The notes below the pieces were generated by a model. The model was given only the letters and a program-made list of their open reading frames with translations. It searched no databases and was not told the DNA's origin. Position numbers and translations under genes: made by a program. This document shows positions 1 through 12,126 of a stretch of 64,000 nt of DNA, piece after piece (positions within the stretch are counted from its first letter, which is position 1; the number at the start of each line of letters is the position of its first letter). The stretch comes from Phaeosaccion multiseriatum (lineage: Eukaryota; Ochrophyta, other classes): contig OZ218955.1 in NCBI GenBank assembly GCA_965112735.1, positions 2,728,001-2,792,000 of the forward strand, read 5' to 3'.

Positions 1-78
1 GTCAGGCATTGAACCCACGAGACGCGTGTGTCACTGCTGCGGCTTCTTCTTTCTACTCATCATCCTCTTGTTGTTCTT

Positions 79-205
79 TCCCTCCTTCCTTCCTTCCTTC
101 CTTCATTCCTTCCTTCCTTCCTTCCTTCTTTCCTTCCTTCCTTCCTTCCTTCCTTCCTTCCTTCCTTCCTTCCTTCCTTCCGCCCGCCCGTCCGTCCGTC
201 CTTCG
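79..205. repeat. (CCTT)n tract in an intron
   Basis: About 125 bp of CCTT/CTTC tetranucleotides, grading into CCGT near 200, directly precede the acceptor at 229-230. It forms the pyrimidine-rich 3' part of the upstream intron. Confidence 0.85.
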
Positions 206-230
206 TTCCTCCCCATCTTGACCTGCTCAG

Positions 231-922
231 GATGCACAGTACCGAACGGGGCCGCTCCTCCTCAAGGACCTCAACCAAGATCCGCTCAGGCGCCGCCCAC
301 AAGGGCAGCAGCAGGGGGGGCAGTTGGTGATACAGCAGGGGCCGCTGAAGGGGTGCTCATCCGAATATGAGGTGGTGGAGGGCCACGATATCTTCAAAGG
401 CCGCTGCGATATGGGAGTGGCCAGGTAGGGGGGGGGGAGGGGGGAGAGGGCAGTGGATGGAGGGAGGGAAGCACGAGAGTCACGCCCGTTACACCCTGTC
501 CCTCTCTTTCTCGCTCGCTCGGTTGCTTTCCTTGGCTTTGCTGCGCGTCCTCTTGTTGTACTGCGCTGTGCTGTGCTGTGCTGTGCTTGCTTCGCCCCCC
601 CCCCCCCCCCTGCCCTGCCTTACCCTTACCCTTGCCCTCACCCTCACCCTCACCTCTTCTTCTATCCCCTCCCCTCCCCCTCCCCCCCCCCAGTACGGCC
701 TCTGCCTCAGAATGCTGCTCGAGCTGTGACTCCCAAGCTGCTTGCGCGGCCTTCACCTTCGCCCCGAGCCGCAAGGGTTCGGGTGGCACCTGCTACTTCA
801 AAGACTGCGCCGATCCCGGCCCCAATGGCCTCAACCGTTTCAGCGGTTTCGATGCCCTTCCCGGTGGTGTATCGGCTTACAAGAGCAAGAGGGGCCCTGA
901 TATCATGGCAGTGGCGTCCTGA
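231..922 (+). CDS. PAN/Apple-like domain protein, C-terminal exons (5' partial)
   Basis: Two exons, 231-424 and 694-922, are joined by an intron with GT at 425 and AG at 693. The upstream exon follows an acceptor (ctgctcag) after a long CCTT tract, so the gene starts to the left of the window. The joined frame contains CSSEYEVVEGHDIFKGRCDM, then ECCSSCDSQAACAAFTFAPS, GTCYFKDC and GGVSAYK, and stops at 922. The cysteine spacing and the C-x-A-F-x-F and C-Y-F-K elements resemble PAN/Apple folds, which bind protein or carbohydrate outside the cell. This assignment rests on pattern, not on a search. The exon carries the interspersed nonamer at 321-338, read as QLVIQQ. Signal peptide and other domains would lie outside the window. 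Confidence 0.6.
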
Positions 923-2029
923 CACCAATTGTTGGGTGGAGGCCTCACAAGGGGTATGATGATAACACATTCGAAGGAGCCACTCGCGGTCAGGTGACGG
1001 AACACACACACACACACACGCGCACACACGCACACACACACACACACACACACACGCATATATATACACATACACACATACACCTCAAGTCATGAGCAGG
1101 GAAGGAAGGCTTCAAGTAAGGCTGGGTGATGTGGCCGTGGTCGATGAGTGATAAGTCAGCGAGTCCCTCCCCCGGTGCACCCCTCCCCCGTCGGTCCGTT
1201 CGGCGGGCCCATGCCCCCCTCGCTCTCTGCTCTCTGCTCTCTCTCTCTCTCTCTCTCTTGCTCTGTGGGGGGGGTGGAGGGAACTCCTGCCGGCGAGGCA
1301 ACGAACCCGTGGTGCGACTGACTGTATGCACGTGTTGGTGATATGTTACCTTACGTCAACCTTGCGATCTCTTTCGTACCGGTAGCAGCCTACTCAAGGA
1401 GTAGGGGAGGGGGGTTTCCGCATGCTGCAGGCCATAGAACTGGACTTGATGACTTGATGAGGGTTGCAGGAGCCAACGAGGCCGGCGTTCGACTTGTCTT
1501 AACGAGGACAACGCGATGAGCATGTCCAAACTCGCCAAACGTTTGGGGTCGTCTGTTAGGTCGGTGATTACTGTGAAGTGAGTATTATAACAAGAGTAAA
1601 CTATTTGAGTCTAGTTGTGTACCAAAGAAAGAAAGAAAGAAAGAAAGAAGGATGTCTTCCTTTTAAGGCGACAACCCTAAGTTACTTGAGAGAGCACAGG
1701 GATCGGAGAGAGACTGCAACGAATAAGGCAACGAATTAGAGTACATAAGGCATTATGAGCAGTGTCGTCCGTCTCTGGACAGCCCCGCCACGCTTATCTC
1801 AATGAAGCATCTCATGTCAATGAAGCATCTCATGTCAATGAAGCACATAGGCCCCTCTTTCGCCTCTTTCGCAGAGGAGAGGAGAGGAGAGGCGCTTCTA
1901 AGCCTGCTCTACATAGTGAAAAAGACAATACTCCACACTGGGATGCTAATCACAACTGCTGTATGCAACTGTGTATCACCAACTGCTGTAAGAAGTACCC
2001 CACTGTCGCAATAACTCCCCCCCCCCCCT
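923..2029. other. convergent intergenic region with simple repeats
   Basis: No convincing gene is seen. The stretch lies between the stop of the PAN-like gene (+) and that of the RBM28-like gene (-). It contains a (CA)n tract at about 1003-1080, a CT tract near 1220-1260, a GAAA tract near 1625-1650, two and a half copies of an 18-bp unit at 1797-1848, and one copy of the interspersed nonamer at 1972-1988. Small open frames of 60-70 codons here have no recognisable features. Confidence 0.6.
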
Positions 2030-4026
2030 TCACTTCTCGTACCACCGCCCTTCCTTGTCGAGAGTGGCCTTCCGCTGCTGTGCTCCTCCTCCTCCTCCTC
2101 CTCCTCCTCCTCCTCCTCCTGCCGCCGTATCACCAACTGCCCCCCTTGCCTTGGCGGTTCCCTCATGTCGCTCTACCCTCCTGTGCACCTTGTCAGCATA
2201 AGCCGCCTCCAAAGGCGTGGTGCCCTCGTTGTCGCCCCCGCCTGCCCCCTGTACCGCCTCTCGCCCGCTCCTCTTGCGCTGCTTCTTCTTACTTCTGCGG
2301 CTCTCCCCCCCCCCCCCTGCCGCTGCGCCCCCCGCCCCCTCACTGTTGATGAGCGACTCTTCCGCCTCCCCCTCGCGCTCCCTTCGCCCCCTCTTCTTCC
2401 CTGGGGCACCCCCCTGCGCACCCTTTTTCTGCTGCTGTGTCACCAACGCCTGCCGCTCCTGTCCTTCTTGCTGCCCCGTGTGCCCCTTGCTCTTCTTTGC
2501 CTTCTTCCACGCTTTGAAGCCTGTTTCTTGTCCCTGGCGATCCCTACGCCTCTCGCTCCTCTCCTTCGCCCCCTCTTTGTCTCCCTCTTTGGTGGTCCCC
2601 TCCTTGCCCCCCTGCCCCCCCTTTCCCTTGCCCTTCTGTCCACCCGTAGCAGTAGCAGCAGAGGCAGCAGTTGGTGATACAGCAGGAGCAGCAGCACCAC
2701 CTTCCGTCGCGCCTCCTCCTTCTCCTCCCTCCTCTCTCTTCTTGCGCTTGTTCTCCCGCTGCCTCGCTCCTCTGCTCTTAAACCCATCCTCCTTGCTCCC
2801 CTTACCCTTCACTCCCACCCCTCCCCCTCTCCCCCCCACTGCCTTACTGGCCAAGGGTTTCCCGTCGGGTCCTAACCCGAGTTGCCGCAACTCCTTCTTG
2901 CGCTTGTCCTGCTTCTCCTTCCTCTCCTCCTGCAGTTTGAGTTTCGAGTGATTCTCTACCGAGAATTCCACAATGAGTCTCGTCACCTCCCCTGGCGCCA
3001 ACTTGTCCCTCTGCTGACTGCGAGCACTGCCTCGGAAGGCCGGGTTGTTGTTCAGAGCACGCAGGGCAGCGAGGGCGTGTGCGTGGTGGTGGAAGAGAAC
3101 GAAACCGTAGCCCTTGCTGGGATGCACCTCCGTCCCTGGGCCGTTCTACAGGCGAGGGAGGGGAGGGAGGGAGGGAGGGGAAGAGGGAGGTGAGTACTGC
3201 CATACTACGTCAGACATACGTAAGTAGACATAAGATCCACTCAACCACAGGGGCTAGACATAAGGTCCACTCAACCACTGGGGCTGTTTTCTTGTCCCAA
3301 GTCCAAAAAAACCAAAGTTGATACTGACGCTTAACACACTTTATCGGACCTAAGCACATTCGTAGGTACACACATGAGACATGAGACATGAGGCACATCA
3401 TCCACTTACCACTGGGGCTATCTTCTTGTCCAAGTCCCTCATAACCTTACAAGAGACCACAGCCTGCTTCCCCACAGGGGGCACCGCCAGCGAGGCAGGG
3501 GTCAGCTCCCTCAACTCCTTGCCTGGGGGGGGGCAGGGGGGGAGGGGGGGAGGGGGGGGAGGACGGGTGGGTGGGTGGGGAGGATAGGGTAGGAAGGGCA
3601 GGTAGGGACGGGGTGGGTGAAGGAGTGAGGGGGGCGGGGGTCGACGTCTCACAGCCGCTTACCTTGAGCCACGAGCTGTCTTCGCGTGTCTTGCTCTGTC
3701 ACCATGCGCCGCTCCACACCGAGCTTAGCCCTGTTGGGGTGGAAACATGGGGGGGGGCGAGGACAGAGGTTGGGGATACATTTCGCTCGCTCACCTCCCT
3801 CTCTCCCTCCCTCGCTCGCTCACTGCTGACTGACTCACTTTCACCCACTCTTTCCTTCCATCTCTCTCTCCCTCCCTCCCTCCCTCCCTCCCTCCCTGAC
3901 TGGCTGACTCACCCCTCGATGAAGAGTGCCCTGAGTTTCGCATTGTCGACATGCTTGGCGAGGTTCTTGACGCTGAGGCGAGTGGAGCTCACAAAGAAGA
4001 GCTGACGGGGGGGGGGGGGGGTGCGT

Positions 4027-4075
<49 letters not shown>

Positions 4076-4505
4076 CGTTTGAGCGTTTCGTTGTGGCCAC
4101 GGGTCTGTGAAGCTGCCGGGCGTTTCTTTCATGCCCTCACGCATGCAAACCACCCACCCACCCACCCACCCACCCACGCATCCACGCATCCACCCAACCC
4201 CACCCACCCACTGAATCATTGACTTACTTCCCACCCGTTGAATCATAGACTTACCCACCCACCCCACCCACCCGCTGAATCATTGACTTACCGGGCTCTT
4301 GAGCTTCTCCTTCTTGTCTGTGCGTGCCTTGGAGCGCTTGTCCATGTCGCTCTGGGGGGCCTCGTTCAGCCCTCCGAACCTGTGCACACACACACACACA
4401 CACACACAGACACAGAGAGAGAGAGAGATACACACATACACACATACATGCATTTATATATATATATATAACACACACGGAGTACAAGGAACAGCGGCGG
4501 CACGG

Positions 4506-4539
<34 letters not shown>

Positions 4540-4948
4540 GTCATTCAGAGAGACAAATGATCGAAATACACAGTCGATAGGCAGGCAGGCAGGCAGACAG
4601 GAAGATGGACGGGAATGGAATGGGGTGATGTCAGGCAGGCAGGCAGGCACATGGGCAGGGTAGCAGACAGACAGACAGACAGGCCGCAGGCAGGCAGGCA
4701 GGCTTCCGGGCGGGCACCCACCCACGCACCCATAGACATACTGCCCCGCAGAGGAAATCATCGACTTACCTCTTCTCCAGCACGAGCCCCTCGTGCCTGA
4801 GGTAGAGGTTGCGTTTGTCCTTCTGTCCGGCGGGTTTCTGAGCAGCGCTAGCAAGTCTGCCCACATCAGTCATCAGCAGCCGAGGGGAGGGGGCAGGGCG
4901 GGGCAAGCAAGAGGGGAGAGAAAGGGAGAGAGAGAGAGAGAGAGAGAG

Positions 4949-4988
<40 letters not shown>

Positions 4989-6945
4989 AGAGAGAGAGTA
5001 GAGAGAGAGAGAGAGAGAGAGTAGAGACAGCCAGGGAGGTGAGAGGGGAGAGAGACGGGGGTCAAGGAGAGGGCGCACCCTCTTCATTCAAATGAAATGA
5101 AAACGCCTTCGTAACAGATGGTACGCAGAGTCGACAAAACAGGTGTGTGTGTGTGTGTGTGTGTATCCGCATGGTGGTCGCTACACAGCACAACAGGTAT
5201 TCTTCTCTCGGGTTGCTCTTTTCCCTCCCTCCCTCCCTTTCTCCCAGCCTTCCTGCCCATGTGCCTGCCAACATGCCCGCCCATATGCCTGCTCATATCC
5301 CTGCCCATAAGCCTGCCCATACGCCTCTACCCACCTGCCGGCCTGCTCCTTGTCCACGGCCCTCGTCACGTGCAGTGCCCTCTCCGACATCACAATGGCG
5401 GTGCCTCCGCTGTCCAGCCCTTCGCCATCACCACCCCCCCCCTCCTCGTCACTACTCCCCTCCCCCTCCCCCTCCTGCTCCTCTTCCTCCTCCTCCCCGG
5501 CCAAGGCCAGCCCTTTGGCCCCTCTCAGGCAGCGATCCGCCGCCTTCTTGTGCCCAAATTTGACAAAGGCCGTCCCCTTGAGCAGGCCTGTGGCTCTGTC
5601 CTTGACGAGTAGCGCCATACGCACGGGACCGTAGTGCGCAAAGAGCCCTTTGAGAGACTCTTCCGACGCATCGAAGGGCACGTTGCGCACAAACACCGTG
5701 CAACCCTGCCCCACATCCGACGGTTTCATTTCCGACGATGGCTTCTCCTTGCTCTTGTTCTTCTTCTGGCCCTTGTCCTCCGAGTCGTAATCATCTTCCT
5801 CTTCATCATCTTCGTCTTCATCACCATCTTCTTCGCTGCTGTCCTCCTCCTCTTCATCCCCTCCTTGAACCTTGCGTTCTGCCCCCTCCTCCTCTTCCTC
5901 TTCCTCCTCGTCCTCGTCCTCGTCCTCTTCCTCATCATCATCATCATCATCATCACTATCACCATTCTCATCGTCGTCGCTCCCTTCACTGCTGCTGCTA
6001 TCTCCCCCCTCCTCCCCTTCATCACTCTCGTCACTACTGTCGCCCTCATCCTTCTGCTCCACCGTCCCCCCCTCACCCTTCTCGTCCCCTCCTCCCTCTC
6101 CACTGGCCATGCCTATGCCGGCGCTCTTCATCTCTGCATGTTTGGCTTTGCTGACGGCAAAGTCCACTGCGGACTCCCTCCCCGCAATGTTCAGCATACC
6201 ATGGTCCTGCACAAGGGAGGAAGGAAGGAAGGAAGGAAGGAAGGAAGGAAGGAAGGAAGGAAGGAAGGAAGGAAGGGAGGAAGGGAGGAAGGGAGGAAGG
6301 AAGGAAGGAGGGAGGGAACGAGGGAGGGGGGGGGGAGGGAAGGAAGAGGGGAGGGAGGGAGGGAGGGAGGGAAGGCAGGAAGGAAGGGAGAGAAGGAAGG
6401 GAGAGAAGGAAGGAACGGATGTGTCAGTGGCTGTGTGTATGTGGGGGGTTGTAGATGCATCAGCAGGTAATATAGGGCGAGGGCGGCGAGAGGAGGGGAG
6501 GTCCGTGTCACCAACACATGAATCACAGGCACACACACACACACAGTTCACTCCCCTCACTCACCTTGACCACGGTAAGGGCGTCATTCCTGGAGAGGAA
6601 CTGCACGAAGGCGAAGCCCCTGCTCTTGGTCTTGTTCACCACCACCTCCTGCTTGGTCTGCCGGTCTACCCGTGTGAAGGACACCTGTGGAGTGGCAGTG
6701 GATGTGCAGTAGATGGCAGATGGATGGTAGTGGATTGCAGATGGATGGTAGTGGATTGCAGATGGATGGTAGTGGATTGCAGATGGATGGTAGTGGGTGG
6801 TAGTGGGGGTGGTAGCGGATGGTTGGTGGATCGTAGTGGATGGCAGATGGATGGTTGTGGGTGGCAGAGGGATGGCAGAGGGAGGGTAGTGGATGACAGA
6901 TGGATGGCCATCATCGGATATGAGAGAGAGCGTGCGTGTGTGTGT

Positions 6946-6990
<45 letters not shown>

Positions 6991-8729
6991 CAAGAGAGAG
7001 AGCGTGAGCGTGAGTGGGAAAGACAGAACGGCACATCAGGCTCGTACCAGCATCGACATGAGACAACAGAAGAGCTCCAGGCAAGACAAAGGAGAGCTGC
7101 GGGACACACCCACGCACCCACCCACGCACCCACCCACGCACCCACACATCCACGCAGGCACACACCTACTTACATTGACAGTGGGAATGTGCACCTCCGA
7201 GAGGGGTCCGAAGGGAGTGAGGGCATCAGCAATGTCTTGCTCAGAGGCCTCGAAGGAGAGGTTCCGCACGATGAGGCGTAGTGCTTTGGCCGCCCTGACG
7301 TTGGAGAGGGGGACGACCTCCACCAGGCGACGTGCACAGAGGGTGCTGTGAGAGGGAGGGGGTGGGGCAGGCGAGGGTGAGGAGTGACAAGGAGAAGAGA
7401 GAGGAGGAAAAAAGAGAGGGAGAAACAGGGGGGGGGGGGGGAGAGAGAGGGCGAGAGAGGGACAAGAAAAGAGAAGCCGACGGAGAAGGGCAGGGGCGGG
7501 GGAGGGAGTGCAAGCAGGCCTAGTAAGGCTATCCACCTACCACTGTCTTCACCACAGCCCCCGTCTCATCCCTCCGTCCGTTCCCTCCCCTCCCCTCCCC
7601 CTCACCCTCCTCCTTCCCTCCCCTTCGCACCACCCATCCTCCTCCCCTTCCCTTCGCACACACACCTGCCGTGCACGTTGTGGCCGTCCACTCGGGCCAG
7701 GACCTTCTTGACCCCCTCTAGTGATGCACACACCACCGTGGCCCTCCCTCCCCTCGGCCACTCGCCCTGCCCTTCCTCTATGTCTATGGCCTCGATGGGA
7801 GCGGCCTTGCGCAGACGCTTGACGAGTTGCTTGGGTTGGGTCTGGGCCGCTACACCATACACCACCACGCTCCTGTTCTTCTTGTGCGCCAGATGCTGCA
7901 TCTGCTGGAGGGGAGTGCCCGTGCCGCCGCTGCTGCTGCTGCTGTTACTGCTACCATTTCCCGCTGCGTTGTCCCCTCCTGCTGCCCATGTGGCTGCTGC
8001 TGCTGCTGCTGCTGCGGAGGCGGCTGCAGCTGTATCGCCAACTGCTGCTGCCCCACTTGGTGCCGGTGCCTGCTTGGCCTGCTTGGCAGCAGCCTTCCCC
8101 TTAGCCCCTTTCCCCTTCACCTCCTCATCCTCCTCCTCCTCCTCGTCGTCGTCGTCATCTTCATCACTCTCCTCATCCTCTCTCTCATCGTCATCCTCAC
8201 TCTTATCGCCATCTTCACTCTCCTTCTTGCTCGGCGCAGTCGGAGCCTTCACCTTCACCGAAGCTAGCCCAGGAATAGACTTGGGCCCCTCCCCTTTCTT
8301 GTCCTTCACTGCCCCCTTCGCACCCGCAGTCGCCTCACTAGCACCAGAGCCAACGAGGTGCTTGTGCTTCATCGGCGTGCCCTTGGGCGTCACCGCCGGC
8401 CCCTTCTTCTTCTTGGCCACCGCCAACTCCACCTTCATCGCCCTTCCCTTCACCTTGCGTCCATTGAGCTTCTCCACCGCCCTCGCCGCATCCTCGTCCA
8501 AAGCAAACTTGACGAAGCCGAACCCTTTGGACACAAGCTTCTTCCCCACGCCTCCTTCTCCCGGTAGGGTGTCCTTGATGAGGTCCACACGCTTGATCAG
8601 CCCAAACTCACCAAAGATGTTCTCAATGCTCTCCTCCGTCAAGTCGGACGGCAGGTTCCTCACAAACACCTTGCTGCTCTCCACTTGGCCCCCACCTCCG
8701 TGCTGCGGCTTTGCCATGGGCACGGCCAT
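2030..8729 (-). CDS. RBM28/Nop4-like multi-RRM nucleolar RNA-binding protein
   Basis: Ten exons: 8729-7666, 7345-7174, 6684-6565, 6206-5335, 4856-4770, 4379-4292, 4001-3913, 3730-3663, 3522-3410 and 3145-2030. All phases agree and give about 1262 residues. RRM-like units in order: KVFVRNLPSDLTEESIENIF with KGFGFVKF; a weaker RSVVVYGV unit; LRLIVRNLSFEASEQDIADA with RGFAFVQF; CTVFVRNVPFDASEESLKGL with KGTAFVKF; and a final one split over four exons (RLSVKNLAKHVDNAKLRALF to KGYGFVLFHHHAHALAALRA), ending in LIVEFSVENHSKLKLQ. The order and the C-terminal element match RBM28 and yeast Nop4, which act in 60S ribosome assembly. Asp/Glu runs separate the domains, and a 300-residue Lys/Gly-rich tail follows. 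ATG at 8729 or 8717 are both possible starts; the frame further upstream offers only GTG at 8798. Confidence 0.88.
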
Positions 8730-9071
8730 GCGGACGAAAACGCTCCGAACGAGCACGGATACTAGCCGAGCGACGGTTTCCTCCCTCCTCCCTTTCACGG
8801 CTGCCAGCAGAGCCGGGTGACGGTCTCCTTATCTTAATTGATGGGCAAGCGCCAAGCGCCGTCGATTTGCTGCCCAAATGTGACTCGGAGAGCCAACAGC
8901 TCTACTTCCTCACGCGAGGGGGTGCCCGCGCGGAGATGCAAAAAGGAAAATGTAATAATCATCACACGCCACTTTCTTTCCTTTCTCCCGTACGGCTTCC
9001 CTCCTCCCCTCCCTGAACTTCTTCATCCTAGGCACGGGCAGCCCCCCCATATCCCGCCACTGACCCATAGG
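8730..9071. promoter_or_regulatory. divergent promoter region of the RBM28-like and Sen1-like genes
   Basis: About 340 bp separate the two head-to-head starts. Both neighbours are RNA-metabolism genes, so shared control is plausible. No TATA box or named element is clear. An in-frame ATG at 8841 could extend the helicase upstream, which would shorten this region. Confidence 0.4.
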
Positions 9072-9756
9072 ATGCGTACGAAGGAGAGCCAAGGCAATGA
9101 GAAGGACAGCAGCAGTAGAGTGAAAAAAAAGACAAAGGTCAGCGTCAGCTCGGCTGTGTCCCAAGAAGCAGCAGCAAGAGGAGGAGCAGCAGCACCACTA
9201 TCAGCAGCACAGCCCGCAGAAGTAGCGGCGGGGCCAGGAGCTTCGGCTCTACAGATCATTCGAGCTGACATTAGTACAGACGAAAGTCCCCCCGTGATCT
9301 CCTTGTCAAGGCCAGCAGCAACTCCACAAGGAGGAGGGAAAGGAGGAGACAGAGGAGGAGGGGAAGGAGGAGGAGGAGGAGGAGGAGGAGGAGGAGGAGG
9401 AGGAGGAGGAGGAGGAGGAGGAGGAGGAGGACGGTTGGAACAGAAGCAGAAGCAGAAGCAGAAGAAGCGCCACCTGCCGTCCACAAGGACCTTCGAACAA
9501 GGCCCATCCTCCCTGCCTGCCGAGGCCGCCCTGCTATCGACATGTGGAAGCCATGGTGACGAGGCTGGAAGAGCTCTGGCGAGGAGCAGGGATGGTATTG
9601 GACGGGGGCAAGCGGCGGCCCTGACTGCCGCTGCCACTGCGACAGACAGAGCGTACGCCGCCTTCAAACAGCAGGCGAGGAGACTCAGAGCAGGGGCGGC
9701 AGCAGCACAGTCTGCAAGCAGTAGTAGCAGTGACAGCAGTGAGGACAGCAGCAGCG

Positions 9757-9787
<31 letters not shown>

Positions 9788-10941
9788 GAGGAGGGGTAGG
9801 AAGAGGGCCAGGCGCGATGGACCGCAGCCCCCCCAGCGAGGCCGAGGGCCGCCACAACGAGAGCCGCAGCCGCAGCAGTTGGTGATACAGCCGCAGCCTC
9901 AGCCGCACCCCCCAGGAGGGGTGGGAAGAGGGCGGCAGCGAAGAGTGTCCCTCCAGGAGATGCTCGACTCACCGCCGCCCGGGCACTCTCCCGTCCGTGC
10001 TGCTGCTGCTGCTGCTACTGCTGCTACTGCTGCTACTGCTGCTACTGCTGCTGCTGCCGCAGGAGGGCCTTCGAATGCCATCAGGATGGATCTGTCAAGC
10101 GAAGAGGAAGACGAAGACGGAGACGAAGACGAACACAACGACAATGACGAAGACGAGCACAAAGACAATGACGAAGACGAACACATCGACAATGACAACA
10201 TCAATAGCAGCGAAGTGCGCGTTCAAAGCGACGCCGACGTCGTGGAGCTCCCCTCGGGGCGGGCAGTGGGGGACGCCTCCGACGGAGCCATTGATGGAGC
10301 CATTGATGGAGCCATTCCTATAGATGGCATTGATGGAGCCATTCCTATAGATGGCATTGTCGATGGCACTCGTAACGCTCATGGTATCGGTGGGCCTGTG
10401 GTGCTGGCACCTCTCGCTGCTCCTGTATTACCAACAGCTGCTCCTGCTGCTCAAGCTCAAGCTGAAGGTGGCGTGGCTGCCATCGAGAGGCGTCGGGGTG
10501 GTGATCGTGAGAAGGAGAGAGTTGAGGGATTGGGCGGGATTGAGAGCGATAGCGGCAGCGACGGTGATAGCGATGGTGATGGCAGTGGGGATGGTGAAGG
10601 AGGTAGGCATGGCGGCGGCATTGAGGTAAAGAAGGTGCAGCAAGAGGAGGAGGGGAAGGAAGAGGAAGGAGAGGAGAAGGAGAGAGAGCCTTCCCCCCTC
10701 ACAAATGGCGAGAGGGGATTGATCGATCTCGCGGCGGGTGACTCCAGCAGCGAGGGAGAGTGGGACGATGGTGGCAAGGCAGGTAAAGACAGACGCATAG
10801 CCAGAGCCAGGGACAGAGACAGAGAGAAAGCGGCAGCCACCGCAGCGAGCGAGACGGCTCGCAAAGAGAAGGCTCGAGAAGCAGGCGGCAAGGTCAAGAA
10901 ACGTAGTAGAGGTAGTGGTGGTGGTAGTAGCGGTAGTAGTG

Positions 10942-10972
<31 letters not shown>

Positions 10973-12076
10973 TGGCAGTGACAGCAGTAGCGATGATGAG
11001 GCCCAGGACATCCCCATCCCTCTGGTCGGAGCAAACCGCAGCAGCAGCCACCACGGTGATACCCGAAAGCCCTCCATGGATGAGACTCTTGTTCCTCGCC
11101 GTCCTCCTCCTCCTCCTGCCCCTCCTCCTGCCCCTCATGCGGCTTGTCCTCCTGCTCTATCTTCGGCTACGTCGGGTGCAGGGGGGCAAGGCGGGGGGAC
11201 AGAGGGGGCGGACACGGCCAATGGTAAGAAGGAGGGGAATGCCAGGGATGCACCCCGGGGGGCGAGTCCACTGCCCACACCAGGTGCTACGGCCGCTACT
11301 TGTGCTGCCCCTGCCGCTGCTGCTGGTGGTCATGGTAGTAGTGGTGGTGTTGATGCTGGCTGTGCTGGTGACCGCCCCAGCCCTGTCTCAAGTTCTGTCA
11401 GAGGCGATTCGGCGCAGAGCCTGCGCAGCGGCGGCAGCGGTGCGGCGAGCGGCTTCAGCCTAAGGGGCACGCGCCCTGCCACCAGCATCAAGGCCTCCAG
11501 AAAGCCCCCCGGGGGGAAAGGTGCGTGCGTGCGAGTGAGAGTTTCAGCTCATTGGGTTTGCGAGAGGCAGAGAGACACGCGTGTGTAGGCATGTTGTATG
11601 TATACGTAGAGGGGTCACAAGCAGCGCATACGGGCATGTGTGGGCATGTGGGCGTTTGGTGATGGAGGCATACGAGTATTTTGTCACACACACACACACA
11701 CACACGCATACAAACACACGTACCCACCCACACCCACACCCGTATACACACGTACACACACGCACACACCCACAGGCCGACCCAGATCGGATCCGATGGG
11801 CCGTTTGTGGCCCTCCCTCGGCCGCTTCTACCGCTCCGTGCTGCGGTGGGGGTACTCGAAGGAGGAAGGGCTTTGCAGAGACTCCAGGGAGGGCACAGGG
11901 GGGGGGGCGAGTAGTGTTGCTAGCAGTGTTGCTAGCAGTGTTGCTAGCAGTGTTGCTAGCAGTGTTGCTAGCAGTGTTGCTAGCAGTGTTGCTAGCAGTG
12001 TTGCTAGCAGTGTTGCTAGCAGTAGTGATAAGGCCACAAAGGGCGGCAGCGGCAGCAGTAGTAGTAGTCATATGGG

Positions 12077-12126
<50 letters not shown>
